Source of the DNA: Pseudoalteromonas sp. MMG007
GTDB taxonomy: Bacteria > Pseudomonadota > Gammaproteobacteria > Enterobacterales > Alteromonadaceae
DNA length: 64,000 bases
Assembly: GCF_018100985.1 (NCBI RefSeq)
Contig: NZ_JAGJEI010000005.1
Location: 161,796 to 225,795 of the forward strand
Reading direction: 5' to 3'
Part shown: positions 28,355-36,163 of the stretch, piece after piece
Numbering within the stretch: position 1 is the first letter of the stretch
Layout: every line of letters starts with the position of its first letter
Made by a program: the position numbers and the translations under genes
Notes under the pieces: model-generated
Database searches by the model: none
The model's input: the letters and a program-made list of their open reading frames with translations, nothing else
Told to the model about the DNA's origin: nothing

Positions 28355-29302
28355 ATGAATATAAGAAACGTCGATCTTAACCTTCTCGTTTATTTAAATG
28401 TGTTAATAGATGAAAAAAGTGTGTCAAAAGCTGCAAATAAACTCGCGCTTACGCAACCTGCAATGAGTAACGCATTAAAGCGATTGCGTGATTTATTTGA
28501 CGACCCGCTACTTGTGCGTGCCGCAGGATCAATGACGCCAACAGCTAAAGCACTTAGCTTAAAACCAGAGATAGAATCGCTTTTAAAAATGGCCGAAGCT
28601 ATTACGCAGCCTAGTGAACAATTTAACCCTGCTACCGCTGAGGTTACCTTTAGAATAATGGCAAACGACTACATTGAGTCGAGTTTAATTGCCCCTTTTA
28701 TTACCGAGCAGCTTAGTAAAAACCCCGGCATCAACTTTGACGTGCTCAGCCCAAGCGATGTAAACCTGCAAGATATGGAAAAAGGCACTATCGATTTAGC
28801 TATAAATCGTTTTAACGGCCTACCACGCTCATTTCATCAAGCCAGTGTATGGCGCGATAATTACTGCTGTTTAACACATCCTAAAAATACGTTTTTACAA
28901 CACTCTAGCCTTGATGATTACCTACAAAAAGAACACATTTGGGTAAACCGAGCAGGCTGGGGGCCTGAGGCTGCCGTTACTAATAAATCAGGAAAGCAAA
29001 AGTTAGGCTGGGTAGATGAAGCACTGTGGCAGTTAGAGCAAACTCGCAAAATACGGGTATTTACACGCCATTACATGATTGCAAGTTTGCTATGCCAATC
29101 AGAGCAACTTATTGCCACCTTACCGCGCAGGCAAGCTAAGTTATTAACAACCCACACCAACTTAGTGATAAGCCCTGTGCCATTTCAAATAGTCCCTATA
29201 GAGGTAAAAATGATCTGGAGCCCACTACTTCATCATGCACCTGCACACCAATGGTTACGTCGTGAACTGCTCGAGTTTGCTAAAACGGTAGAAGATAGGT
29301 AA
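28355..29302 (+). CDS. LysR-family transcriptional regulator
   Basis: A 315-residue regulator. The N-terminal winged helix-turn-helix (VSKAANKLALTQPAMSNALKRLRDLFDDPLLVR, residues about 24-57) is typical of LysR proteins of the NodD/LeuO-like branch, with the DLNLL N-terminus. The rest is a periplasmic-binding-protein-like effector domain. It is divergent from aceK, separated by 117 bases, so it could regulate aceK or itself; this is only a positional inference. Confidence 0.88.
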   Translation: MNIRNVDLNLLVYLNVLIDEKSVSKAANKLALTQPAMSNALKRLRDLFDDPLLVRAAGSMTPTAKALSLKPEIESLLKMAEAITQPSEQFNPATAEVTFRIMANDYIESSLIAPFITEQLSKNPGINFDVLSPSDVNLQDMEKGTIDLAINRFNGLPRSFHQASVWRDNYCCLTHPKNTFLQHSSLDDYLQKEHIWVNRAGWGPEAAVTNKSGKQKLGWVDEALWQLEQTRKIRVFTRHYMIASLLCQSEQLIATLPRRQAKLLTTHTNLVISPVPFQIVPIEVKMIWSPLLHHAPAHQWLRRELLEFAKTVEDR

Positions 29303-29381
29303 TTTATTAACGCCTCATTAGGCACAGAAACTTTCAATATTGTGCATGATGTTAACGGCTTACTTTTAGTTGAAGAATGTA

Positions 29382-29831
29382 ATGATAAACAAACTTAATA
29401 ATAAGAATACCGAGACAGTTAATATAATATTTGCTGTATTTCAAAAATCCTATGCAATTGAGGCTAAATTGATAGGTGCGCTTAACTTTCCTCCTTTAGC
29501 ACGTAATGCCGAAGATATTAAAAAGTCAGAAACAACCTTTTATGGCTTCACCGAAAATGAATGTTTAGCAGCCGTTATTGAAGTAAATATAAACAATGAG
29601 TGTTTAGATATTTGTAGTTTAACCGTTGATCCTAGTTATTTTAAAAAAGGTATCGCAAGTAAGCTAATAAATTATGTTTTAGCAATGGGTGATATTTCTC
29701 GTGCAAGAGTTGAGACTGCGGTTGCTAATACTCCCGCAATAAATTTATATAAAAAGCATGGTTTTGTGGAATTCAAAAGATGGACTCCTTCACATGGTAT
29801 CGAAAAGCTGGCTATGTCGGTAATTACTTGA
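29382..29831 (+). CDS. GNAT-family N-acetyltransferase
   Basis: A protein of about 149 residues with the GNAT acetyl-CoA motif: ICSLTVDPSYFKKGIASKLINYVL (motif A, residues about 83-106) and the NTPAINLYKKHGFVEFKRW motif B region. The substrate is unknown. The start is ATG 29382 (MINKLNN); a TTG 12 bases upstream is possible. It is followed 27 bases later by a small membrane-protein gene. Confidence 0.85.
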   Translation: MINKLNNKNTETVNIIFAVFQKSYAIEAKLIGALNFPPLARNAEDIKKSETTFYGFTENECLAAVIEVNINNECLDICSLTVDPSYFKKGIASKLINYVLAMGDISRARVETAVANTPAINLYKKHGFVEFKRWTPSHGIEKLAMSVIT

Positions 29832-29858
29832 AGTAGTACTTTAAAATAGGTAATAAAA

Positions 29859-30065
29859 ATGGATAGTGCATCAATAATTGCGTGGAGTATTCTATTTGGC
29901 GGAATTGGTATTGGCTACCTTACTTACGGACGAAGAAAAAAAGCCGTAGTGCCACTTTGTATTGGTTTATCATTATTGGTATTTCCGTACTTTATGAATA
30001 GCGTTAGCATGTTATTAATTGTGGGTAGTATTTTAGTAGCTATTCCCTATTTTATTAAAATTTAA
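29859..30065 (+). CDS. Small two- to three-helix membrane protein
   Basis: A 68-residue protein dominated by hydrophobic helices: residues about 4-22 (IIAWSILFGGIGIGYLTYG), a short basic turn GRRKKA, then about 30-46 and 50-66. Similar short proteins are sometimes labelled amino acid transport protein in marine genera, but I see no basis for a specific function. It is likely co-transcribed with the GNAT gene. A weak A/G-rich stretch (AGGTAATAAAA) precedes its ATG. Confidence 0.65.
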   Translation: MDSASIIAWSILFGGIGIGYLTYGRRKKAVVPLCIGLSLLVFPYFMNSVSMLLIVGSILVAIPYFIKI

Positions 30066-30106
30066 CATTGCTGTTGCTAAAGCTAAATAAAATAAATGCT
30101 CAAATA

Positions 30107-30153
30107 AAAAAGCGCCATGGTATTCAACTTTGGGAAAATACCATGGCGCTTTT
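30107..30153. terminator. Long hairpin terminator
   Basis: AAAAGCGCCATGGTATT pairs perfectly with AATACCATGGCGCTTTT (17 bp) around a 12-base loop. It lies 42 bases past the small membrane-protein gene. The T-run is only four long. Confidence 0.7.
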
Positions 30154-30423
30154 GAAATCGTAGAAATAGGAGTGAACCCTACCCTTCGTATTTAGCAACC
30201 TTAATGCCAACCTAATTAAAAGAAAAAAGACATTTAAAATCAGAAACCTAGCACAACTATGTTTTTCCTTATTATTTAACATGTACCAGTTTTGTGCATT
30301 TTAATAGGTTTTTGCACCACTTTAATTAAATATGCTTAGTGGAGTTAAACCTGCCTTTTCTAAGCTACAATTTTAATATTGATAAAATCAATGTCAGTTA
30401 TTGAAAACAACAATTTCATTAAT

Positions 30424-30471
30424 ATTACTCTTGGCGCTAAAGTGAAGTTAAGCCAACAAACTAAGAGTAAT
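30424..30471 (+). promoter_or_regulatory. Hairpin enclosing the Shine-Dalgarno of the cysteine-rich gene
   Basis: ATTACTCTT (30424-30432) and AAGAGTAAT (30463-30471) are perfect 9-bp complements, with an inner TTGGC/GCCAA pair. The 3' arm contains AAGAG, eight bases before the ATG at 30476, so folding would hide the ribosome site. It could instead be a DNA operator. Confidence 0.5.
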
Positions 30472-30475
30472 TATT

Positions 30476-30907
30476 ATGACAACATCAAGCTTCACACAAC
30501 AAGACGGGTTATTTATTGATGCAAATTTACATCAGTTTATTACCCAGCAGTTATGCACTAAAACCAATACCACAGACGCATACCAAGCGCTAGCTACATT
30601 AGTTGATGAATTTGGTTGTAAATGCCGCAAAACGAAACATCAACCCGATGATGTATTAGAAGTAGATACTCTATTAAACGCGTACCAGCTTCATAATCAT
30701 CCTCGCTGTCATGTTGATGCGCAAACAACTGAAGCGGTTTTAGATGAATATTGCTGCCAAGTTCCAGCAATTATTGTTGTAGCCTTGATGGATACGCTTA
30801 GCGGTACTCAGTGTGATGAACCTAATGCGCACGATATTTACCACCGTGCTGCGCAGTTAACTAATCGTCCTTGCGTACATAGAGCAAAAACTGCATCAGC
30901 AGCTTAA
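30476..30907 (+). CDS. Cysteine-rich hypothetical protein
   Basis: A 143-residue cytoplasmic protein I do not recognise. It has no signal peptide. Cysteines cluster in CGCKCRK-like and YCCQ patterns: a CKC at about residues 58-60, then single or paired cysteines near residues 82, 96-97, 115 and 131, with histidines nearby (HNHPRCHVD). That pattern suggests metal or cluster binding, but this is an inference. The upstream hairpin may control translation. The gene is transcribed towards icd and converges with it after 12 bases. Confidence 0.7.
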   Translation: MTTSSFTQQDGLFIDANLHQFITQQLCTKTNTTDAYQALATLVDEFGCKCRKTKHQPDDVLEVDTLLNAYQLHNHPRCHVDAQTTEAVLDEYCCQVPAIIVVALMDTLSGTQCDEPNAHDIYHRAAQLTNRPCVHRAKTASAA

Positions 30908-30919
30908 TAATGGAAGTGC

Positions 30920-32191
30920 TTAAAAGTGCTCGATAACCTTTTGTGCGAAGTCTGTGCAGCTTAAGGTTGTCGAGTTATGAGCATCGCTTGCAAACTCTTG
31001 GCGCGCTTGCGCTAAATCAAATGTTAGCTCTGCATTTTTAAACGCACTCTCTAATGCGTTTTCAATAAGTAATGCACTTTTATCCCACCCCATAAACTTA
31101 AGCATTAAAACCGCGCTTAAAATACTGCTACTAGGGTTTGCTTTATTTTGCCCTGCTATTCTCTCAAACGTGCCATGGGTAGGCTCAAAAAAAGCGACAT
31201 CGTTATTAAGGTTTGCTGCGGGCATAATTCCTACTCCCCCCACTTGTGCACTGAGCATATCGGCTAAAAAGTCACCATTTTGATTTGTTGTTGCCACCAC
31301 ATCAAATTGCTCAGGGTTCATTAAACATTGTTGCAGCATATTATCGGCTATCACTTCTTTAATTATTAAAGGCGATTTATTTGCTCTGGCTATTTCAAGC
31401 CAACGGCCGTTTTCATGTGCAGTGGCATTAAACTCACTTTGTGCCAACGCAAAACCCCAACGTTTAAATGCGCCATCGGTAAATTTAAGTACATTTCCTT
31501 TATGCACAAGTGTTAGCGATTCGCTGTTATTTTTAAGCGCATAATTAATTGCATACCGAACAAGGCGCTCAGCGCCCTCTTTAGATATATTTTTTATACC
31601 TATGCCACACTCCTGTGAAAACCTTAGGCGCGTTACGCCCATTTCTTCGCATAAAAAGTCGAGCATTTTTTCGCTTTCAACGCTGCCTGCTTGCCACTCT
31701 ATTCCTGAATATACATCTTCACTGCTATCACGCAGCACGGTAATGTTAGTTAAAAAAGGATTTTTTAAAGGTGATGGCAACGCACTAAAGCCTTTAATAG
31801 TGCGCATATTTACAAATAGATCCATCTCGTGTCTAAGCGCTACATTTAATGAGCGAAAACCTCCGCCAAGTGGTGTAGTCAACGGTCCTTTAATTGCTAT
31901 TTTGCAGGCTCGCACGGCGTTAATGGTTTCTTGAGGGAACCAATCCCCATCATATAATTTTGCAGCTTGCTCGCCGTTATATACTTGCATCCAGTGAATT
32001 TTTTTACTGAAGCCGTAGCAATGTTCAACAGCACTATTAACCACATGGCGCATTATGGGTGTTACATCTTGCCCCACTCCATCACCATTTATATATGCAA
32101 TAATTGGCTCATTTGGAATTGACCATTCGCCCTTGGTGTTAATGGTAATGTGTTCGCCTAATTCAGGTACTTTTATATGCTGGTACTGCAT
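30920..32191 (-). CDS. icd: Dimeric-type isocitrate dehydrogenase with altered cofactor site
   Basis: A 423-residue homolog of E. coli Icd (416). Substrate residues are conserved: GGGFRSLNVALRHE keeps the serine that AceK phosphorylates (E. coli S113) and N115, and LVHKGNV and NGDFLADML keep the lysine and metal aspartates. The cofactor loop differs: E. coli K344, Y345 and V351 are R, I and A here (THGTFERIAGQNKANP), and Y391/R395 align with F and Q. Ile345 and Ala351 are typical of NAD-using relatives, so cofactor preference is uncertain. A monomeric isocitrate dehydrogenase is also encoded in the window, and aceK is 2.7 kb away. Confidence 0.88.
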   Translation of the reverse strand: MQYQHIKVPELGEHITINTKGEWSIPNEPIIAYINGDGVGQDVTPIMRHVVNSAVEHCYGFSKKIHWMQVYNGEQAAKLYDGDWFPQETINAVRACKIAIKGPLTTPLGGGFRSLNVALRHEMDLFVNMRTIKGFSALPSPLKNPFLTNITVLRDSSEDVYSGIEWQAGSVESEKMLDFLCEEMGVTRLRFSQECGIGIKNISKEGAERLVRYAINYALKNNSESLTLVHKGNVLKFTDGAFKRWGFALAQSEFNATAHENGRWLEIARANKSPLIIKEVIADNMLQQCLMNPEQFDVVATTNQNGDFLADMLSAQVGGVGIMPAANLNNDVAFFEPTHGTFERIAGQNKANPSSSILSAVLMLKFMGWDKSALLIENALESAFKNAELTFDLAQARQEFASDAHNSTTLSCTDFAQKVIEHF

Positions 32192-32311
32192 GGCTCACCT
32201 AACTTAAATAACAAAATAATTTATTAAACCACGCTTGATCAGCTAAGTATGTAATTTGCTTTTTATAGTTGTTATTACTTTAAAAAATAACCAAACTAAG
32301 CTGCATTTGGG

Positions 32312-33055
32312 CTACTTTCTGTAATCAGCAAATAGGTATTTATTAAAGCTATAATGGCTTTGTATCACGGCTATAACAAAGCCTGCTTTACCATCTAAAA
32401 AGCCCAATCTTAAAAAGTAATGGCGAATAAACGCAAATAATGATGAGCCAATTGCTTTTCCTATAGATACGTTTTTACCTTTTTTTAATAACTGATCGGC
32501 GCCAATGTTTGCATAACCATTGCGTTTATTAATATAAGCGAATAGATCCTCATATTGATAATGTAATAAATCAGCCTTTAAATTAACTAATTTACAACCT
32601 TTTGTTATAACCGACTCATGGACTAAATTGGCATTATAATTAGTCGTTTTTTTATTATAAATACGTGCGATCCGACTTGGGTACCAACCACTGTGACGAA
32701 TAAACTTGCCACAAAAATGAGTTAAACGGTTCAGCACTAAAATAGAATTATTATCAATTTTATTAAGTGTATTTATGATCTCATTGTGCAGTTCTTCACT
32801 AACAACTTCATCGCAATCAATAGCAAACACCCAATCGTTGCTAGCAAGTGCTTCAGCCCTTCTACGCTGTTCTCCAAAGCCTTCCCAGTCTTCTCGAATA
32901 GCAATTTTGTTTGTGTAGCGCTTGGCTATATCAAGTGTTTTATCTGAACTGCCAGAGTCGACTATAATAATTTCATCTGCCCATTTTACTGACTCTAAAC
33001 ACCGCTCTAATGTGCTTTCTTCATTTTTACAAATGATACAAACTGATAACTTCAA
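32312..33055 (-). CDS. Family 2 glycosyltransferase, WaaE/KdtX-like
   Basis: A 247-residue GT-A glycosyltransferase. The N-terminal nucleotide-sugar region (LSVCIICKNEESTLERCLESV, IIIVDSGSSDKT) and the DCDE motif (residues about 89-92, the DXD equivalent) are visible. Sequence details such as RHSGWYPSRIARIYNK and VHESV match the WaaE/KdtX branch, which adds glucose to the LPS inner core. The acceptor is inferred to be LPS core. It stands alone rather than in an LPS cluster. Confidence 0.8.
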   Translation of the reverse strand: MKLSVCIICKNEESTLERCLESVKWADEIIIVDSGSSDKTLDIAKRYTNKIAIREDWEGFGEQRRRAEALASNDWVFAIDCDEVVSEELHNEIINTLNKIDNNSILVLNRLTHFCGKFIRHSGWYPSRIARIYNKKTTNYNANLVHESVITKGCKLVNLKADLLHYQYEDLFAYINKRNGYANIGADQLLKKGKNVSIGKAIGSSLFAFIRHYFLRLGFLDGKAGFVIAVIQSHYSFNKYLFADYRK

Positions 33056-33243
33056 TGTTATTCCTTTTAAATACCAATACTAATGCACAGGCATTATAAA
33101 CAGATTAAAAGATGTAGAAAGTAAATAGTCAAAATTAATTTATTTGGCATTTAATATACTCCGCTTATCACACACTTTACCTTAAAGGGTTTTTAATAAA
33201 TTACTTTACTATACTATTTAAGTTACTTAACTGGAGCGATTTA

Positions 33244-34044
33244 ATGAAATATATAGTTTTAATCTTTCTATTAACTGCCTTAAAAGTACATTCGATAGAA
33301 CTCGTTTTTTACGACCTTGATTCTCTATCACTTGATGGTCAAAAAACGGTATCGACTTGGGTAAAGCGAAGTCTTAAAAAAACACAAAATACACTGGGCC
33401 CTTTGCAGCAAATTACCTTGCCTATTTATTTAAAACCTCAATATATTGCTTTTGAACCGGTGCCGTGGGCCAGTGTAAAACGTAATAACCCCGATGGGCT
33501 TGAGCTGCATATTGACCGCTATGCAAACTTAAATGCATTTACAAAAGATTGGACGCTATACCATGAGCTTTCGCATTTATATTTGCCATTACTACCTTAC
33601 ACTGGTTTTTGGTTAAGTGAAGGATTTGCTAGTTACATGCAAAACGTAATAATGCGTGATAGCGGTATAATTAGCCAAGCGCAGTTTATTCAGCGCCTAA
33701 ACGCAGGGTTTGAGCGAGCGCGCTTACAAACTAAAACAAAGCAACAACCCCTTAATGAGCTTTCAAGTGATATGTGGAGGCAACGTGCACAACAACGCGT
33801 TTATTGGACCGGGGCAGCTTTTTTTGTAGAAGCTGATTTAGCCTTGCAAAAGCAAGGACTAAGCCTAGCGAGTGTTATAAAGCGGTATCAAGCATGTTGT
33901 AGAACCGCTCGTTCAAGCGCAAAAACATTTATAAAAGAGCTTGATAAGCTCTCGCGAAGCAGTGTTTTTACCACGCTTTATGCCAAATACAATACACGTA
34001 CTGATTTTCCTGCGGTAACAAAAACGCAGCTTAATAAGCTTTAG
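33244..34044 (+). CDS. Secreted HEXXH metallopeptidase-like protein
   Basis: A 266-residue protein with a short signal peptide (about 17 residues). It carries the gluzincin zinc motif HELSH (H107, E108, H111) with the third ligand E126 in LSEGFASYM, as in the peptidase M1/M61-type fold. It lacks the extra domains of full M1/M61 enzymes, so its substrate is unknown. The gene ends by overlapping the convergent hydrolase gene by 14 bases. Confidence 0.75.
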   Translation: MKYIVLIFLLTALKVHSIELVFYDLDSLSLDGQKTVSTWVKRSLKKTQNTLGPLQQITLPIYLKPQYIAFEPVPWASVKRNNPDGLELHIDRYANLNAFTKDWTLYHELSHLYLPLLPYTGFWLSEGFASYMQNVIMRDSGIISQAQFIQRLNAGFERARLQTKTKQQPLNELSSDMWRQRAQQRVYWTGAAFFVEADLALQKQGLSLASVIKRYQACCRTARSSAKTFIKELDKLSRSSVFTTLYAKYNTRTDFPAVTKTQLNKL

Positions 34045-34585
34045 CGCTATTTATATAATAGGTGTACTCATCAAATGCTGTTGCGTTGAAGTTTACTGAG
34101 TATTGGTTCATAAAGCCGTGTAAAAATGGCGTCTTAGTACACTTAACACCTGCTTTTAACGCTAAAAAATTAATAACGTCATCAACATTAAAGTGGAGCT
34201 CATGCTGCGGGAATATAAATTCACATGGTATCGTTGCTTGTATATCTAAATTATTTCTAATTTGCGATGGGTAGAAGCCAATGAGCTTTTTAAGATGTGG
34301 ATTGCCTGTTAATAACTGTGCGCGCCACGCTGCACTTGCGCCGGCACTAAATGCAATACACACGGTGGGTGAATCGAGCTCGTCAAATACATTTTTAACT
34401 TTAGCTGCGTAATTATCATGGCCACTATTTTTTATAAATTTATCATAATAATATTGTTCAGTATCATATGGTTGCGATGTACCATCGTAGGGTTCTATAA
34501 TCACTGTTTTAGCCGTTATCGCATCTGATAACTTGGTTAAAGCGGGTGTTAATCCAAAAATATCGCTGACTATTATGTAATTCAT
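34031..34585 (-). CDS. Alpha/beta-hydrolase (dienelactone-hydrolase-like)
   Basis: A 184-residue cytoplasmic protein with a short alpha/beta-hydrolase core. The probable nucleophile elbow is IAFSAGASAAW (serine near residue 100), and the probable histidine is in FLHGFMNQY. The opening IIVSDIFGLTPAL resembles dienelactone hydrolases. The elbow departs from the usual GxSxG, so activity is not certain. It overlaps the end of the metallopeptidase gene by 14 bases. Confidence 0.65.
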   Translation of the reverse strand: MNYIIVSDIFGLTPALTKLSDAITAKTVIIEPYDGTSQPYDTEQYYYDKFIKNSGHDNYAAKVKNVFDELDSPTVCIAFSAGASAAWRAQLLTGNPHLKKLIGFYPSQIRNNLDIQATIPCEFIFPQHELHFNVDDVINFLALKAGVKCTKTPFLHGFMNQYSVNFNATAFDEYTYYINSAKAY

Positions 34586-34955
34586 ACTTACCTTTTTATA
34601 GTTAAAAGCATCGCTTATAAGCAGTTGATAAAGTTAAGTATAAATAATTATTAAATAAATAGCTTGCACACATTTTTTATTTGGGGTACCTTTCCTCTCT
34701 GGTTTTAAAAAACCACCGCGGTTAACCTTTTTACCCTGATCCAGTAAGCCCCGCAAAACGTATATTTGAAAGCTAAGTTATTGTACGGCGAGAACCCCTT
34801 AAAAATACCGAGATGATTTATGAATCATCGCAAAAGTGTCATAAAGATCGTCAACACTGTAATGAAGCTAAACACAACATCGTTAATTTATTGACTGCAA
34901 TTTGCTATAAAAAATATAGCGCAGAATAAATAACAAGAATAAAGTGAGTTTTATT
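34586..34955. other. Gap upstream of a small gene, with several hairpins
   Basis: A 370-base interval. It contains TGGTTTT/AAAACCA, the palindrome GGTTAACC, and GATGATT/AATCATC (34812-34829), plus a GGGG...CCCC pair at about 34684 and 34748. A possible promoter for the small gene is at 34891-34920. I could not match it to a known riboswitch. Confidence 0.45.
34891..34920 (+). promoter_or_regulatory. Possible sigma-70 promoter of the 55-residue gene
   Basis: TTGACT at 34891-34896 is followed 16-18 bases later by an AT-rich -10-like stretch (AATATAGC). About 36 bases remain to the ATG at 34956. Confidence 0.4.
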
Positions 34956-35123
34956 ATGTCTTATAAATATAATGGGTCTATGATCCAAATCGCACATCCA
35001 GTGCAATCAATTTCTGTAAATAAACATCGTGTTATTTTTAGTGATACACAAGGTTTAAAAAATGCATTATTTCAAAAAGCGAGTGATGCACGTCAATTTG
35101 TTAAGTGGCTAAAAGCTAGCTAA
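34956..35123 (+). CDS. Short hypothetical protein, 55 residues
   Basis: An open frame from ATG 34956 to TAA 35123 encodes MSYKYNGSMIQIAHPVQSIS... ending KWLKAS. The protein is basic (many Lys/Arg/His) and lacks a signal or membrane segment. I do not recognise it. Support for a real gene: AGTGAG about 9 bases upstream of the ATG, a plausible promoter, and a clear terminator 50 bases downstream. No other frame in this interval is as good. Confidence 0.6.
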   Translation: MSYKYNGSMIQIAHPVQSISVNKHRVIFSDTQGLKNALFQKASDARQFVKWLKAS

Positions 35124-35172
35124 ACAATATAAAACTTTAATTGCCTCTTATTATTGCAATTATTGATAAAAA

Positions 35173-35197
35173 TTATGCCAGCCTTGTTGCTGGCATT
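35173..35197 (+). terminator. Terminator of the 55-residue gene
   Basis: ATGCCAGC and GCTGGCAT arms around a 6-base loop, followed by a T-rich stretch. Confidence 0.75.
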
Positions 35198-35260
35198 TTA
35201 CTTTTTAACACTTTGATGCCTACAATAGAGCTATAATAATAACTACTGGTAGCTGCTGTA

Positions 35261-36106
35261 ATGCGCCGTGTATTTTTAAGCTTATTACTATTTTTTTGTT
35301 TAACCTCAATAAGTAATGCTAGAACCATTAATTGGTTAGCACACGACTTTGCACCCTATTATATTTTAAATGGCCCATTCCAACATCAAGGCCGTGATGA
35401 AAGTATTATTACTCTGCTCGAAAAACAGCTCCCCAATATTACTTTTAACCGTATGATCATCCCCTCTGGTAAAGTAGTTCAAGAGCTATCTAATACTTCA
35501 CATAACGCTTGTGCGTTGTCTCTTTATAAAAATGAGTTTAGAGAACAGCATATTTACTTTACTGATGAGAGTTCGACGACAGGTTTATCTCCTTCTATTG
35601 CTATGCACACACGTTTAGCAAATGCGTTAGAGCTTAAAGATGCGAACGAGGTGTCTTTACTTGAACTAATACAAGATAAAAAGCTCACGCTTGGTGTGTC
35701 TATGAGCCGCTCTTACGGTAAAGAAATAGATACTGTTATAAACAGTACACCAGACATAGACTTAGTTATACGCCCTACTCGCGATAGCTTAGCAAGCTTA
35801 ACGTATATGCTTAATTTAAAAAGAATTGATATTTTATTAGGTTACCCAAGCGAGCATTACTACTTAGCTAAATCGATGCATTTTGATAAAAACCTCACAC
35901 AGCGCCCACTTAAAGAAGCGCCCGCTTTAAGTTATGGGTATATTGGCTGTACTAAAAATGCACAAGGTGCTGAGGATATAAAAATACTTAACGAACAACT
36001 TAAAAAAATTAAACACACCAAGCAATATAACGAATTACTTATGCGCTGGCTGCCAGAGCACTTAAAACCTTTATTTCAACAAAGAATGGCACTAGCAAAA
36101 AAGTAA
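35261..36106 (+). CDS. Periplasmic solute-binding-like protein (TIGR02285 type)
   Basis: A 281-residue exported protein (signal peptide ends near SNA-RTI). The mature part resembles the bacterial extracellular solute-binding family 3 (INWLAHDFAPYYILNGP, later LTLGVSMSRSYG), of the TIGR02285 type. No transporter permease is linked, so it may act as a sensor or orphan receptor. It converges with scpA. The 57 bases between it and scpA are the right-hand edge of the 36-kb block that separates scpA from scpB. Confidence 0.7.
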   Translation: MRRVFLSLLLFFCLTSISNARTINWLAHDFAPYYILNGPFQHQGRDESIITLLEKQLPNITFNRMIIPSGKVVQELSNTSHNACALSLYKNEFREQHIYFTDESSTTGLSPSIAMHTRLANALELKDANEVSLLELIQDKKLTLGVSMSRSYGKEIDTVINSTPDIDLVIRPTRDSLASLTYMLNLKRIDILLGYPSEHYYLAKSMHFDKNLTQRPLKEAPALSYGYIGCTKNAQGAEDIKILNEQLKKIKHTKQYNELLMRWLPEHLKPLFQQRMALAKK

Positions 36107-36163
36107 CGCCTTTTAATAACGGAGCTTTCACTTGAAGGTTATTTAAAGCACTACTTATGGAGG

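Larger units (their letters stand above)
30066..30475. other. Gap with terminator and a hairpin that covers the next ribosome site
   Basis: A 410-base interval. Its left part carries the strong hairpin at 30107-30153. Its right end carries inverted repeats just upstream of the cysteine-rich gene. The middle is AT-rich, with no coding frame that I can support. Confidence 0.55.

Noticed and set aside
31602..31934. Plus-strand frame of 110 codons
   Set aside because: Antisense to the dimeric icd; residues follow from its codon use.
34684..34760. Thiamine riboswitch-like words (GGGGTACC, CCTGATCC)
   Set aside because: The conserved CTGAGA and the closing helix of the THI box are absent, and the downstream gene is not a thiamine gene.
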